A stretch of 64,000 nucleotides of DNA, from positions 155,201 through 219,200 of the forward strand of contig CAJUKG010000002.1 of the NCBI GenBank assembly GCA_910586925.1. Reading direction: 5' to 3'. Of the stretch, positions 26,561 to 34,001 are shown in pieces (position 1 is the first letter of the stretch; the number at the start of each line of letters is the position of its first letter). The position numbers and the translations under genes are program-made. A model generated the notes under the pieces. That model saw only the letters and a program-made list of their open reading frames with translations, was not told the DNA's origin and did no database searches. The stretch comes from an uncultured Christensenellaceae bacterium (GTDB lineage: Bacteria; Bacillota; Clostridia; Christensenellales; Pumilibacteraceae).

Positions 26561-27637
26561 ATGGCAAACGTAAGAGTTGCAATCAATGGTTTCGGACGCA
26601 TAGGCCGTCTGGCTTTCCGTCAAATGTTCGGCGCAAAGGGCTATCAGATCGTCGCTATCAACGACTTGACAAGCCCCGCAATGCTCGCCAACCTGCTTAA
26701 GTACGACACCGCTCAAGGCGGCTACTGCGGCAAGATCGGCGAAGGTTTGCACACCGTATCGTCCAAAGAACCGGTGTTCGAAGAAGACGGCAAGACCGTC
26801 AAAGTTCCCGGCTCGATCACGGTCGACGGCAAGGAGATCACCATTTACGCGATGCCCAAAGCGCAGGATCTGCCTTGGGGCAAACTTAAAGTAGACGTCG
26901 TTCTCGAGTGCACGGGCTTCTACTGCTCGAAAGAGAAGTCGATGGCGCACATCAACGCCGGTGCGAAGAAAGTCGTTATTTCCGCGCCTGCGGGCAACGA
27001 TCTCAAGACGATCGTTTTCAGCGTCAACGAGAAAACGCTCACTCCCGACGATCAAATCATTTCGGCGGCGTCGTGCACGACCAACTGCCTCGCGCCCATG
27101 GCGAAAACGCTCAACGATTACGCGCCCATTCAGTCGGGTATCATGAGCACCATTCACGCCTACACCGGCGACCAGATGATCCTCGACGGACCTCATCGCA
27201 AAGGCGATTACCGCAGAGCGCGCGCGGGTGCGGCGAACATCGTTCCCAACTCGACCGGCGCGGCGAAAGCTATCGGTCTTGTTATACCCGAGCTTAACGG
27301 CAAGCTCATCGGCTCGGCACAGCGCGTGCCCGTTCCGACCGGCTCGACCACCATTCTCACCGCAGTCGTCAAAGGCAAAGACGTCACGAAAGATGGCATC
27401 AACGCCGCTATGAAAGCCGCCGCTTCCGAGTCTTACGGCTACAACGAAGATCCCATCGTTTCGTCCGACGTTATCGGTATGCGCTACGGCAGCCTGTTCG
27501 ACGCGACCCAGACCATGGTTTCCAAGATCGGCGACGACCTTTATCAAGTGCAGGTCGTTTCCTGGTACGACAACGAAAATTCGTACACCAGCCAGATGGT
27601 TCGTACCATTAAGTACTTTGCCGAACTCAATGCCTAA
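26561..27637 (+). CDS. gapA: Glyceraldehyde-3-phosphate dehydrogenase, type I
   Basis: GapA oxidises glyceraldehyde 3-phosphate to 1,3-bisphosphoglycerate with NAD. The product has 358 residues, a little longer than usual. Seen are VAINGFGRIGRLAFRQ for NAD binding, the active-site SAASCTTNCLAP with its catalytic Cys, the HAYTGDQM His region, and late WYDNENSYTSQMVR. The ATG at 26561 follows GGAGG; the frame begins 12 bases earlier at TTG. Codon use is more biased to C-ending codons than its neighbours, as expected for a highly expressed gene. It is monocistronic: strong promoter before, terminator after; no pgk follows. Confidence 0.97.
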   Translation: MANVRVAINGFGRIGRLAFRQMFGAKGYQIVAINDLTSPAMLANLLKYDTAQGGYCGKIGEGLHTVSSKEPVFEEDGKTVKVPGSITVDGKEITIYAMPKAQDLPWGKLKVDVVLECTGFYCSKEKSMAHINAGAKKVVISAPAGNDLKTIVFSVNEKTLTPDDQIISAASCTTNCLAPMAKTLNDYAPIQSGIMSTIHAYTGDQMILDGPHRKGDYRRARAGAANIVPNSTGAAKAIGLVIPELNGKLIGSAQRVPVPTGSTTILTAVVKGKDVTKDGINAAMKAAASESYGYNEDPIVSSDVIGMRYGSLFDATQTMVSKIGDDLYQVQVVSWYDNENSYTSQMVRTIKYFAELNA

Positions 27638-27665
27638 TCGGTCGGCGATATAATACCGTCAAACA

Positions 27666-27697
27666 AAAATTCCCTTGCAGGTAGCGAGGGAATTTTC
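27666..27697. terminator. Bidirectional terminator of gapA and the small membrane-protein gene
   Basis: AAAATTCCCT (27666-27675) pairs with AGGGAATTTT (27687-27696), extended by two inner G-C pairs. The A and T tails allow use in both directions between the convergent genes. Confidence 0.8.
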
Positions 27698-27728
27698 TTA
27701 TGATTCTATGTATTGCCGTCGCGATCGT

Positions 27729-28007
27729 TTACAGCACCGCGAGCCAAATGACGGTCGCGGCGAACGCCGTCGCGAACGAACCGCAGCATATGAAGAACGC
27801 TATGCGGCACAGTATGTCGCGGCGAAAAAGCACGCACAGTCCGCCGCACAGCAGAGTGGGCACGAGTGCGGCGATAGCCGCCGCCGCGCCGAGCGGAGCT
27901 ATCTGCGGCACGCTGACCGCGATCGACGTTATAATAAGTGCGGTGATGCCGAGAAGCAGTGATAATACCGATGCGCAGATCAGAATGACGGGAATGATTT
28001 TTTTCAT
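27729..28007 (-). CDS. Small hydrophobic membrane protein
   Basis: A 92-residue protein, almost all hydrophobic, with three predicted membrane helices (about residues 5-27, 33-56 and 68-88) separated by short loops; the loop after the second helix holds FRRD. I do not recognise a family. The start at MKKIIPVILI is preferred because Lys-Lys before the first helix is typical; an ATG 18 bases earlier (28025) is possible. No strong Shine-Dalgarno is visible for either. It ends convergent to gapA and shares its terminator. Confidence 0.6.
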   Translation of the reverse strand: MKKIIPVILICASVLSLLLGITALIITSIAVSVPQIAPLGAAAAIAALVPTLLCGGLCVLFRRDILCRIAFFICCGSFATAFAATVIWLAVL

Positions 28008-28062
28008 ACACCGATATTTTAACATACATTTTATCGTTTGTCGAGTATGTGGGCGAAAAAAG

Positions 28063-28092
28063 TTGACAAACGCAATTTGCGAGTGATATAAT
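28063..28092 (+). promoter_or_regulatory. Sigma-A promoter of the zinc-ribbon protein gene
   Basis: Perfect TTGACA (28063-28068) and perfect TATAAT (28087-28092) are 18 bases apart, about 43 bases ahead of the ATG at 28135. Confidence 0.8.
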
Positions 28093-28134
28093 TAAAGTCA
28101 AAGAATATCCGTTATATCGTAAAGAGGCAGTAAC

Positions 28135-28632
28135 ATGATTTGTCCGCAATGCGGCTATGACATGGGTACGCGGAGCAAGTGCTTGCGGTGCGGTTACGAG
28201 GAAAAGACCCTCGTTGTCGTCGATGAAAAAGATAAGTCGGATTCCGACGAACCCAAACAAGAAAAAGAAGAAAAACCGGACGTTAAGATCATCGACCCGT
28301 GCAACGTGTATCTCACGCATCCTTACGGCGTGGAGGACGACGGCTATTCGTTCGGCAGTCCGTTCGCGTCGATTTTCGACGATTTGTTCGGCGACCCGAT
28401 AGGGGATCTGCTCGGCGGTTTGTTCGGCATCAATTTCGGCGGCGGGCGCGTGCGTCAACAACGCGGCAGATCGGAAGAACCGCAAAAGCGTCGGCGCAAG
28501 CAAGGTCCGATAGTGGAAATCGACAATGCCGACGTCGAAATTCTCGATGAGAACAACAAGCCCGTAAAGAAGAAAACCGAACATGCTCGGCAGGGCAAAC
28601 ATTCTCACCGTAATGACAAACACGGACGGTAA
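28135..28632 (+). CDS. Zinc-ribbon protein with acidic linker and basic tail, unknown function
   Basis: The 165-residue protein starts with a four-cysteine zinc ribbon (CPQCGYDMGTRSKCLRCGYE, two CxxC pairs). A charged Lys/Glu/Asp linker follows, then a central Phe/Gly/Asp-rich stretch with repeated FGD/LFG units (ASIFDDLFGDPIGDLLGGLF) and a Arg/Lys/His-rich C-terminus. I do not know a named family for this layout. The promoter is near consensus, which suggests strong constant expression. It is flanked by its own promoter and a terminator, so it stands alone. A nucleic-acid or ribosome-associated role is possible but not shown. Confidence 0.8.
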   Translation: MICPQCGYDMGTRSKCLRCGYEEKTLVVVDEKDKSDSDEPKQEKEEKPDVKIIDPCNVYLTHPYGVEDDGYSFGSPFASIFDDLFGDPIGDLLGGLFGINFGGGRVRQQRGRSEEPQKRRRKQGPIVEIDNADVEILDENNKPVKKKTEHARQGKHSHRNDKHGR

Positions 28633-28641
28633 GTAAGAGTT

Positions 28642-28675
28642 ATAAGTGCGTATTTCGAGTACGCGCTTATTTTTA
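28642..28675 (+). terminator. Intrinsic terminator of the zinc-ribbon gene
   Basis: ATAAGTGCGTA pairs with TACGCGCTTAT (one G-T pair) around a seven-base loop, followed by TTTTTA, ten bases after the stop. Confidence 0.8.
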
Positions 28676-28705
28676 TGGTATGATCGTTTATAGCAGTCTA
28701 AACGC

Positions 28706-28734
28706 TTGACATTGCGGCGAATTTGCCGTATATA
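28706..28734 (+). promoter_or_regulatory. Promoter of the sigma factor gene
   Basis: Perfect TTGACA (28706-28711) and TATATA (28729-28734) are 17 bases apart. The coding frame is open back to this -35 box, which is one reason to place the real start at the ATG at 28805, after AGAAGGTG. Confidence 0.6.
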
Positions 28735-28804
28735 CATAATGTTCTGTATTTCGCGAACAGTACGTGCGATATTTGTTCTCGATCGTATCGAAAGAAGGTG
28801 TTAT

Positions 28805-29632
28805 ATGAAAGAAGTGAAAGGGAGTGGCGCGAGCGGCGAGCTTTTGACCGCCGAACAGGAAGCGGACCTCGCTCGGCGTGTGGCGGCGGGCGATACTACT
28901 GCGCGCGACGAGTTTATAAACCGCAATCAAGGCTTGGTGAAAATGATAGCTTACCGTTACGTAAATTCGTGTTCGGGACTCGAACTCGAGGATCTGACGC
29001 AGGCGGGCAATATCGGACTGATACATGCGGTGGATAAATTCGACCCGAGTATGGGTTATAAATTTTCGACGTATGCGACTTGGTGGGTGCGGCAAGCTAT
29101 AACCCGCGAGATAATAGACCGCGACGCCGCACTTCGACTGCCCGTGCACGTATACGAGAAACTGCGCCGTATTCGCCGCGCGTCCGCCGATATAGAACAG
29201 CGAACGGGAAAACCTGCGACCGATGCGGAGGTCGCCGCCGCGCTCGGCGAATCGGAAGATAACGTCGAGGCGTTTCGCGAAATGTCGTACATAGGCAACG
29301 CCGTGCGTATAGATGCGCCCATAGGCGACGACGGCGACGCGACGCTCGGCGACATGTTGCCGAGCAGTGACGACGATCCGTCGGTACTGCACGATGCGGT
29401 GTCGTTGCGCGCCGAAATAGAGTTCGCGCTCGAAAAACTCGATCCGCGCGAACAAGCGGTCATCAAAATGCGGTTCGGGCTTGACGACGGACAGGAGCGC
29501 ACGCTCGACGCCGTCGGCGCGAAGTATAACGTGACACGCGAACGCGTGCGACAGATCATAGACAGAGCACTTAAAAAACTGCGCTCGCCGCGAATAGCGA
29601 AACTTCTGCTGTCTGTATATAGAGATAATTAA
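28805..29632 (+). CDS. Sigma-70 family RNA polymerase sigma factor, RpoD-like without region 1.1
   Basis: The 275-residue protein has sigma regions 1.2 (LTAEQEADLARRVAAGD), 2 (INRNQGLVKMIAYRY through GLIHAVDKFDPSMGYKFSTY and ATWWVRQAIT), 3 and 4 (LDPREQAVIKMRFGL; helix-turn-helix LDAVGAKYNVTRERVRQI). It lacks the acidic region 1.1 and the non-conserved insert of a typical vegetative RpoD and is about 100 residues shorter. It could be a group 2 sigma or a streamlined main sigma. AGAAGGTG precedes ATG 28805. It stands alone, followed by AT-rich repeats. The promoters seen throughout the window are of the sigma-A type, but what this protein recognises is not shown. Confidence 0.88.
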   Translation: MKEVKGSGASGELLTAEQEADLARRVAAGDTTARDEFINRNQGLVKMIAYRYVNSCSGLELEDLTQAGNIGLIHAVDKFDPSMGYKFSTYATWWVRQAITREIIDRDAALRLPVHVYEKLRRIRRASADIEQRTGKPATDAEVAAALGESEDNVEAFREMSYIGNAVRIDAPIGDDGDATLGDMLPSSDDDPSVLHDAVSLRAEIEFALEKLDPREQAVIKMRFGLDDGQERTLDAVGAKYNVTRERVRQIIDRALKKLRSPRIAKLLLSVYRDN

Positions 29633-29651
29633 AAATTAATAATTAATAATT
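29625..29651. repeat. 27-bp AT-only repeat, copy 1
   Basis: ATAATT-AAAAATT-AATAATT-AATAATT is identical, base for base, to 48728-48754. This copy overlaps the stop codon of the sigma factor gene; the other begins seven bases after the dUTPase stop. It contains no open frame. Confidence 0.75.
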
Positions 29652-30125
29652 AAAAATTGCGGTCGGTTTTTATCAATATGAATAATGAATAAGTACTTTG
29701 CTTTTATATTTGTTTATCGCTTTCATGTTTTCTCCTCATTTTTGAGAGTAAATTAAATTGCGATGGTTGTGACTTCCGAGCGCAGTGAAGTATCTCGTTC
29801 CTTTTTGTCATTCAGAGCAACGCGAGGAATCTCATGTGACGCGTTGATTAGAACGATTACAAAAAAAATAAAAATCCTCATGTCATTTCGACCGAACGAG
29901 CGAAGCGAGTGCGCGGAGAAATCTCATGCGGCGAGTAGTTTTCGTAACTACATAAAATCGAAATAGATTTCTATGTTGCGGAGTGCGAGGGTCTAAAGAT
30001 CGGAACGGCGCGTTCACTCCGTAGGGCGGGCAGACCCATGCCCGCCGCTCATGCTCTCTTTTCGAGAAGTGTTGCGTCGTTCCGTCGTCATGCCTATCAC
30101 TCGAGAATGTAGGCAATACCGCAGT
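29633..30125. other. Non-coding spacer with dispersed-repeat remnants
   Basis: About 500 bases without a credible gene. After the AT-only repeat come two related segments, 29806-29836 and 29881-29928, both beginning TGTCATT and ending GAATCTCATG or GAAATCTCATG with a GAGCGAAGCGAG-like core. This looks like the short dispersed element often seen between genes of gut Clostridia. From 30020 a GC-rich part (GTAGGGCGGGCAGACCC, then TGCCCGCCGCTC) forms an imperfect hairpin. Open frames here are short and repetitive and I reject them. Confidence 0.5.
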
Positions 30126-30163
30126 AAAAAACCCGCTCCGTACATATCGTACGGCGCGGGTTT
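30126..30163 (-). terminator. Intrinsic terminator of nifJ
   Basis: On the minus strand AACCCGCGCCGTAC pairs with GTACGGAGCGGGTT (one mismatch) around a GATAT loop, followed by a T run. Confidence 0.88.
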
Positions 30164-30191
30164 GCTTTTGATCATGCGAGACTAAACTTTA

Positions 30192-33100
30192 TCAGTCCTC
30201 TTTTTTGTTCGCGGCGCGTTGCTTGTAACCCTCGAGGCGGGCTTTCGCTTCCTGTTCGGCGCGCTCGAAAAGCTGTTGCGCTATTTCGGGTTTTGCTTTC
30301 GCGAGAGTGCGATAGCGGTTTTCGCCGCCGATGAATTCCTGATAGCTGCCCGTCGGGTCTTTGCTGTCGAGAATGAACGGGTTTTCGCCTTTCTCCGCGA
30401 GTTCGGGATTGAAGCGGTAGAGTTGCCAATATCCGGCTTTGACCGCTTTGTCTTCCTCGGACATGCCTTTGGACATATCAATGCCGTGGTTGATACAGGT
30501 CGCGTACGCGATGATGAGCGACGGACCGGGGTAGGCTTCCGCTTCCGCGATCGCTTTGAGCACTTGGTTCTTGTCCGCGCCCATGGCGACCTGTGCGACG
30601 TACACATAGCCGTAAGTCATAGCCATTGCGCCGAGGTCTTTTTTCTTGGTGCGTTTGCCGCCTGCGGCGAATTTCGCGACCGAGCCGGTCGGGGTGGATT
30701 TACTCGATTGACCGCCGGTGTTGCTGTACACCTCGGTATCTACGACGAGAACATTCACGTCTTCGCCCGAAGCAAGTACGTGGTCAAGACCGCCGTAACC
30801 GATGTCGTATGCCCAACCGTCGCCGCCGAAGATCCAGATGGAGGGTTTGACGAGGCAGTCTTTGTCGGCGAGTATCTCGCCGACGAGCTTCGCGCTCGCT
30901 TCGTCGAGTTCGTGCGCGTTTTCAAGCGCGTTGACGAGTGCGGCTGCGGCTTTCTTGCTGCCTTCGGCGTCGTTCATGTTCGCGATCCAGTCGTTGCAAA
31001 GTCCCGAGCAGTGCGGGCAACCTGTCGCGGCGAGCGCGGCTACTTTGTCTTTCAACGCTTCGCGGCGCGCTTTGTACGCGAGGTTCATGCCGTAACCGTA
31101 TTCGGCGTTGTCCTCGAACAAGCTGTTTGCCCACGCGGGACCTTTGCCTTCCGCATTCTTGGTGTAAGGGCAGGTCGGAGCGGAGCCGCCGTAAATTGAC
31201 GAGCAACCCGTCGCATTGGCGACGACCATGCGGTCGCCGAACAGCTGTGTGATGAGCTTGACGTACGGCGTTTCGCCGCAGCCCGCGCACGCGCCCGAGA
31301 ACTCGAACAGCGGCTGTTTGAATTGGCTGCCGATGACCGAAGTAGGGGATACTTTGTCGGAAACGTCCGCATACGGGATCGTTTCGGAGAACGCGTAGTT
31401 CTTGCTCTCGGCGTCTACTACCTCGTCGAGCGGCTTCATGGTAAGAGCCTTCTCTTTGGCGGGGCAGACATTCGCGCACGAACCGCAACCCGTGCAGTCG
31501 AGCGGGGAGAGCTGCATGCGGTAGGAATAGCCTTCCGCTTTGAGCTTGGGATTCTTGGGCTCGACCGCGTTGAACGTGTCGGGAGCCGCCGCTTTCTGCT
31601 GCTCGGTGAGAAGCACGGGACGCAGGCAGGCGTGCGGGCAAACGAGCGAGCACTGGTTGCACTGTATGCAGTTGTCGGCGAGCCATACGGGTACGGTGGG
31701 CGCAATACCGCGCTTTTCGTACTTGGTCGTGCCTGTGGGAACGGTGCCGTCGGGCGCGAACGCCGAAACGGGCAGCTTGTCCCCTTCCTGACGGAGAATG
31801 GGGCTGATGACGTTCTTGAAATACTCGTCGCCTTCGACCTCGAGTGCTTTCGCGCCTGTCGTCGCGTTAGCCCAGCTTTCGGGAACTTTTATTTCGACAA
31901 GACCGGTGATCGCGTTGTCGATACATGCGTAGTTCATGTTTACTACGTCGTCGCCCTTCTTGCCGTATGCTTTCTTGATCATCTGCTTCATGTAGCTTTC
32001 CGCTTCCGCGTACGGAATGATGTCGGCAAGTTTGAAGAACGCCGCTTGGCATACGGTATTGACGCCCTTGCGTGCGCCGATCTCGTTGACTATCTTGAGC
32101 GCGTCGATCGTGTAGAACTTGATGTGTTTTTGAGCGATCGTGCGCTTCATCGCGGCGGGAAGCTCGGTTTCGAGCTGCTCGGGCGTCCAGTGGCAGTTGA
32201 GAAGGAAAACGCCGCCTTCCTTGATATCGTCCACCATGTTGTAGTGGGTGACGTAAGATTGGTTGTGGCACGCCACGAAATCCGCTTGGTCGATGAGGTA
32301 GGTGGACTTAATGGGCACGTCGCCGAACCGCAGGTGGGAAATGGTAAGACCGCCCGACTTTTTGGAGTCGTAGAAGAAATAGCCCTGCGCGTACTTCTTG
32401 GTGTGGTCGCCTATGATCTTGATGGAGTTCTTATTCGCGCTGACAGTGCCGTCGCTGCCGAGACCGTAGAACTTGCAACGCACGGTGCCCGCAGGCGAGG
32501 CGTTGACGAACTTCGAGCAGTCGAGCGAAGTGTTCGTCACGTCGTCGTCGATACCGACGGTGAAGTGATTCTTCGGCTTTTTCGCTTCGAGGTTTTTGTA
32601 AACGGCGTTGACCATGGTCGGGGTGAACTCTTTGGAACCCAAACCGTATCTGCCGCCGACTACCGCGATATCCGTTTTGCCCGCTTCCGCGAGTGCCGCG
32701 CATACGTCGAGGTAGAGCGGTTCGCCGAGGCTGCCCGGCTCTTTGGTGCGGTCGAGCACCGCGAGGCGTTTGACCGAGGCGGGGAGAGCTTTAACGAAAT
32801 GTTTGACAGAGAACGGACGGTAGAGGCGAACTTTCAAAAGTCCTATTTTCTTGCCTTTCTTGGCGAGGTAGTCTACCGTTTCTTCGGCGGCTTCGCAGCC
32901 CGAACCCATCATGACGATGACGTTCTCCGCATCTTTCGCGCCGTAGTATTGGAAAAGTTTGTACTCGCGTTTCGTGAGCTTTTTGACTTCGTTCATCATA
33001 GCTTGAACGATGTCGGGAGTGGCGTCGTAGTATTTGTTGGCGGCTTCGCGGTTTTGGAAGTAGATATCCGCGTTCTGCGCCGTGCCTTTCTGGACGGGGT

Positions 33101-33740
33101 GCTCGGGGTTGAGCGCGCGGGATTTGAATTCGCGAATGTCGTCCAAACAACCCGTCTTTTCGAGAAGCTGTTTCATTTCGTCGTACTCGATGCCGTCGAT
33201 TTTATCTATCTCGTGGCTGGTGCGGAAGCCGTCGAAGAAGTGCAGGAAAGGCACTTTGGACTTGAGCGTGGACAGGTGCGCGACGAGCGCGAGGTCCATA
33301 GCTTCCTGAACGGAGTTGGATGCGAGCATCGCAAAACCGGTCTGACGGCACGCCATTACGTCCGAATGGTCGCCGAAAATATTAAGCGCGTGAGCGGCGA
33401 GCGCGCGTGCGCTTACGTGGAAAACGGTGGGGAGCAGTTCGCCCGAGATCTTGTACATGTTCGGGATCATGAGGAGCAGACCCTGCGAAGCGGTGTACGT
33501 CGTGGTGAGCGCGCCCGCGCACAGCGAGCCGTGTACCGCGCCCGCCGCGCCGCCTTCCGACTGCATTTCGGCGATGCGCAGTTCTTGCCCGAACATGTTT
33601 TTGCGTCCGGCGGTTGCCCATTCGTCTGCGTACTCCGCCATAGGCGAGGACGGCGTAATGGGGTAAATTGCCGCGACCTCCGAGAAGGCATACGCTACGT
33701 GCGAAGCAGCGGTATTGCCGTCGATTGTCATCTTTACCAT
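30192..33740 (-). CDS. nifJ: Pyruvate:ferredoxin (flavodoxin) oxidoreductase
   Basis: PFOR oxidises pyruvate to acetyl-CoA and CO2, reducing ferredoxin; it is a hallmark of anaerobic metabolism. The single-chain homodimer type has about 1180 residues, as here (1182). Domains in order: pyrimidine-binding domain I (AYAFSEVAAIYPITPSSPMA), the middle domains with YGLGSKEFTP, a two-[4Fe-4S] ferredoxin domain with CIQCNQCSLVC and CTGCGSCANVC, and the thiamine-diphosphate domain with GACAGCGETPYVKL, IFGGDGWAYDIGYGG and TEVYSNTGGQ. AAACCTCC reads as GGAGGTTT before the ATG at 33740; the frame is open 12 bases further. It is monocistronic. Confidence 0.98.
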   Translation of the reverse strand: MVKMTIDGNTAASHVAYAFSEVAAIYPITPSSPMAEYADEWATAGRKNMFGQELRIAEMQSEGGAAGAVHGSLCAGALTTTYTASQGLLLMIPNMYKISGELLPTVFHVSARALAAHALNIFGDHSDVMACRQTGFAMLASNSVQEAMDLALVAHLSTLKSKVPFLHFFDGFRTSHEIDKIDGIEYDEMKQLLEKTGCLDDIREFKSRALNPEHPVQKGTAQNADIYFQNREAANKYYDATPDIVQAMMNEVKKLTKREYKLFQYYGAKDAENVIVMMGSGCEAAEETVDYLAKKGKKIGLLKVRLYRPFSVKHFVKALPASVKRLAVLDRTKEPGSLGEPLYLDVCAALAEAGKTDIAVVGGRYGLGSKEFTPTMVNAVYKNLEAKKPKNHFTVGIDDDVTNTSLDCSKFVNASPAGTVRCKFYGLGSDGTVSANKNSIKIIGDHTKKYAQGYFFYDSKKSGGLTISHLRFGDVPIKSTYLIDQADFVACHNQSYVTHYNMVDDIKEGGVFLLNCHWTPEQLETELPAAMKRTIAQKHIKFYTIDALKIVNEIGARKGVNTVCQAAFFKLADIIPYAEAESYMKQMIKKAYGKKGDDVVNMNYACIDNAITGLVEIKVPESWANATTGAKALEVEGDEYFKNVISPILRQEGDKLPVSAFAPDGTVPTGTTKYEKRGIAPTVPVWLADNCIQCNQCSLVCPHACLRPVLLTEQQKAAAPDTFNAVEPKNPKLKAEGYSYRMQLSPLDCTGCGSCANVCPAKEKALTMKPLDEVVDAESKNYAFSETIPYADVSDKVSPTSVIGSQFKQPLFEFSGACAGCGETPYVKLITQLFGDRMVVANATGCSSIYGGSAPTCPYTKNAEGKGPAWANSLFEDNAEYGYGMNLAYKARREALKDKVAALAATGCPHCSGLCNDWIANMNDAEGSKKAAAALVNALENAHELDEASAKLVGEILADKDCLVKPSIWIFGGDGWAYDIGYGGLDHVLASGEDVNVLVVDTEVYSNTGGQSSKSTPTGSVAKFAAGGKRTKKKDLGAMAMTYGYVYVAQVAMGADKNQVLKAIAEAEAYPGPSLIIAYATCINHGIDMSKGMSEEDKAVKAGYWQLYRFNPELAEKGENPFILDSKDPTGSYQEFIGGENRYRTLAKAKPEIAQQLFERAEQEAKARLEGYKQRAANKKED

Positions 33741-33820
33741 AAAAACCTCCAAAGTTTATATTACGAGTTTGTCCGTCGTATTTTTTGCGCGTTCGACCGC
33801 GCCGAAAACACAACAAATAT

Positions 33821-33849
33821 ATTATATATCTTCTTCTTCGCAAAGTCAA
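33821..33849 (-). promoter_or_regulatory. Sigma-A promoter of nifJ
   Basis: On the minus strand TTGACT (33849-33844) and perfect TATAAT (33826-33821) are 17 bases apart. The leader is about 75 bases. Confidence 0.8.
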
Positions 33850-33953
33850 TACTATAACTCCAAATATATGTAATTTTTCTCATATCGGCGGGCATGCGGT
33901 TACGGTCGCGGCGCAAAAATATGCCAGCGCGATTTTATAAGTGCCGTATTTGA

Positions 33954-33982
33954 TTGACAGCGCGGGCGTCGCGTGCTAAAAT
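33954..33982 (+). promoter_or_regulatory. Sigma-A promoter of the amidase gene
   Basis: Perfect TTGACA (33954-33959) and TAAAAT (33977-33982) are 17 bases apart. The predicted start is near 33990, leaving only about a dozen bases before the GTG start at 34002. Confidence 0.65.
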
Positions 33983-34001
33983 ATGTATTTGGGTGAGCGA
34001 C

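Noticed and set aside
31323..33857. 844-codon open frame opposite nifJ
   Set aside because: It is a shadow of the nifJ codon bias on the other strand, without ribosome site or family motifs; nifJ is intact.
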